From Euwallacea fornicatus (Eukaryota; Arthropoda; Insecta; Coleoptera; Curculionidae), in the NCBI RefSeq assembly GCF_040115645.1, contig NW_027096037.1:434001-498000 (forward strand): DNA of 64,000 nucleotides. Direction: 5' to 3'. Numbering within the stretch: the stretch's first letter is position 1; every line of letters begins with the position of its first letter. The position numbers and the translations under genes were made by a program. Below are positions 62,605 to 64,000 of the stretch, piece after piece. Under the pieces are notes generated by a model. That model had not been told where the DNA came from, made no database searches, and saw nothing but the letters and a program-made list of their open reading frames with translations.

Positions 62605-64000
62605 GAATTTCCAAGAAAAATAGTACTTTGTGTACTCGAATACACAACTTTTGGGACTTTTCAAATATTGAAACTCGATAACTACGGAAAATGAGGACCA
62701 AATTCCTTAAACAAAGTGTCAAATTAATCAGCACTACGAGGCCTTTAAGATTCACAACACATCATCTTTGCATCTAGTTGAATTTCCAAGAAAAATAGTA
62801 CTTTGTGTACTCGAACACACAACTTTTATGACTTTTCAAACTCTGAAACTCGATAACTACGGACAATTAGTACCAAATTCCTTAAACAATGTGTCAAATT
62901 AATCAGCTATACGAAGGCCTTTAAGATTCACAACACATCAACTTTGCATCTAGTTGAATTTCCAAGAAAAATAGTACTTTGTGTACTCGAACCCACAACT
63001 TTTATGACTTTTCAAACTCTGAAACTCGATAACTACGGACAATTAGTACCAAATTCCTTAAACAATGTGTCAAATTAATCAGCTATACGAGGCCTTTAAG
63101 ATTCACAACACATCAACTTTGCATCTAGTTGAATTTCCAAGAAAAATAGTACTTTGTGTACTCGAACACACAACTTTTGGGACTTTTCAAATACTGAAAC
63201 TCGATAACTACGGAAAATGAGGACCAAATTCCTTAAACAAAGTGTCAAATTAATCAGCACTACGAGGCCTTTAAGATTCACAACACATCAAATTTGCATC
63301 TAGTTGAATTTCCAAGAAAAATAGTACTTTGTGTACTCGAACACACAACTTTTGGGGCTTTTCAAATACTGAAACTCGATAACTACGGAAAATGAGGACC
63401 AAATTCCTTAAACAAAGTGTCAAATTAATCAGCACTACGAGGCCTTTAAGATTCACAACACATCAAATTTGCATCTAGTTGAATTTCCAAGAAAAATAGT
63501 ACTTTGTGTACTCGAACACACAACTTTTGGGGCTTTTCAAATACTGAAACTCGATAACTACGGAAAATGAGGACCAAATTCCTTAAACAATGTGTCAAAT
63601 TAATCAGCTATACGAGGCCTTTAAGATTCACAACTCATCATCTTTGCATCTAGTTGAGTTTCCAAGAAAAATAGTACTTTGAGTACTCGAACTCACAACT
63701 TTTGGGGCTTTTCAAATACTGAAACTCGATAACTACGGAAAATGAGGACCAAATTCCTTAAACAAAGTGTCAAATTAATCAGCACTACGAGGCCTTTAAG
63801 ATTCACAACTCATCATCTTTGCATCTAGTTGAATTTCCAAGAAAAATAGTACTTTGTGTACTCGAACACACAACTTTTATGACTTTTCAAACTCTGAAAC
63901 TCGATAACTACGGACAATTAGTACCAAATTCCTTAAACAATGTGTCAAATTAATCAGCTATACGAAGGCCTTTAAGATTCACAACACATCAACTTTGCAT
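62605..64000 (+). repeat. 19-mer higher-order repeat, partial copy 3 at window edge
   Basis: S11 S8 S10 S1 S4 S4 S6 S8 match the first eight monomers of the 19-mer (offset 7543 bp from copy 2). It holds the seventh S1-S4-S4-S6 cassette (63131-63830). The second S4 has TAATCAGC where copies 1 and 2 have TAATCTGC, so copies 1 and 2 are closer to each other. The last monomer is cut six bases short by the window edge. Confidence 0.92.

Larger units (their letters stand above)
1..64000. repeat. Tandem satellite array, ~365 monomers of 175/176 bp, filling the window
   Basis: Every part of the window aligns to the same ~175-bp unit in one orientation, with no spacer, inversion or inserted element. 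Counting from the GAATTTCC at base 1 gives 365 monomers, the last (from 63831) lacking its final six bases. The length excess over 365 x 175 implies about 131 monomers of 176 bp. Both edges are inside the array. Known: homogeneous arrays of nucleosome-length monomers with multi-monomer duplications are typical of eukaryotic centromeric and pericentromeric satellites. Inferred: this is such an array. A subtelomeric or knob-type heterochromatic satellite is possible. The family name and species are not recognised. Confidence 0.98.

Noticed and set aside
1..64000. CRISPR array
   Set aside because: There are no short repeats with unique spacers. The entire 175-bp unit is conserved and the variable sites are shared between monomers.
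1..64000. Tandem rDNA, tRNA or other RNA gene cluster
   Set aside because: The unit is too short for rDNA. I see no tRNA-like A and B boxes with a cloverleaf, nor a 5S internal control region, in the monomer.
1..64000. Transposon terminal repeats or a helitron-derived array
   Set aside because: No coding domain, terminal inverted repeats, target-site duplications or poly-A tract break the array.

Overview
The whole 64 kb window is one uninterrupted tandem satellite array. I see no genes, RNA genes, transposons, or non-satellite spacer. Reading end to end gives about 365 head-to-tail monomers. All lie in one orientation and are 175 bp, or 176 bp when they carry one of two single-base insertions (about 131 monomers). 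Both window edges cut inside the array, so its true extent is unknown. Monomer 1 (1-175) is about 34% GC and amino-rich (67 A, 36 C, 24 G, 48 T).

A nucleosome-scale monomer in a pure, recently re-duplicated array is typical of a eukaryotic centromeric or pericentromeric satellite. This length class is common in plants (for example the ~178 bp Arabidopsis and ~176 bp Brassica centromere satellites) and also includes primate alpha satellite (~171 bp). I do not recognise the sequence as a named family, so a flowering plant is only a best guess. Centromere identity is inference.

Monomers fall into linked-variant classes, which I label S1-S13. S1 has GGGAC/ATACTG/ACTCG/GAGGACC or GAGTACC. S2 has GGGCC. 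S3 has GGGAC/ACTCTG/ACACG. S4 has GGGGC. S5 has GCCAAGG, GTGCACT and GGGGC. S6 has GAGTTTCC and GAGTACTC. S7 has ATGAC/ACTCTG/GAGTACC. S8 is S7 with GACAATTAG, CAATGTG and usually GCTATACGAAGG. S9 is S7 with CGAACCC. S10 is S8 with CGAACCC. S11 has ATATTG. S12 has GTGAC with CCTAGAAATATAG. S13 has GGGAC/ACTCTG/ACTCG with CTTAATCAAAG. Suffix q marks the GCTCTTCGAGG...AAAATGTC tail (176 bp). Suffix y marks the GCTATACGAAGG tail (176 bp; the default for S8 and S10).

Layout: no single higher-order repeat (HOR) spans the window. It is a patchwork of local, nearly identical multi-monomer duplications. These are a 15-mer (2629 bp, 1228-7011), overlapping 17-, 7- and 20-monomer offsets (12.3-20.9 kb), an 11-mer (1930 bp, 23.7-27.5 kb) nested in a 5437-bp offset repeat, a 9-mer (31.2-34.4 kb), a second 11-mer (1928 bp, 33.3-37.2 kb), a 6-monomer block repeated at an 8-monomer offset (47.2-49.6 kb), a 19-mer (3332 bp, 51.7-58.4 kb) and an 11-monomer block repeated at a 14-monomer offset (58.4-62.8 kb). 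Two short cassettes recur throughout: S1-S4-S4-S6 (700 bp, seven times) and S1-S2-S1/S2-S3-S3-S5 (about 1050 bp, seven times complete). The many ~61-67 codon antisense reading frames are by-products of the repeat and not genes.
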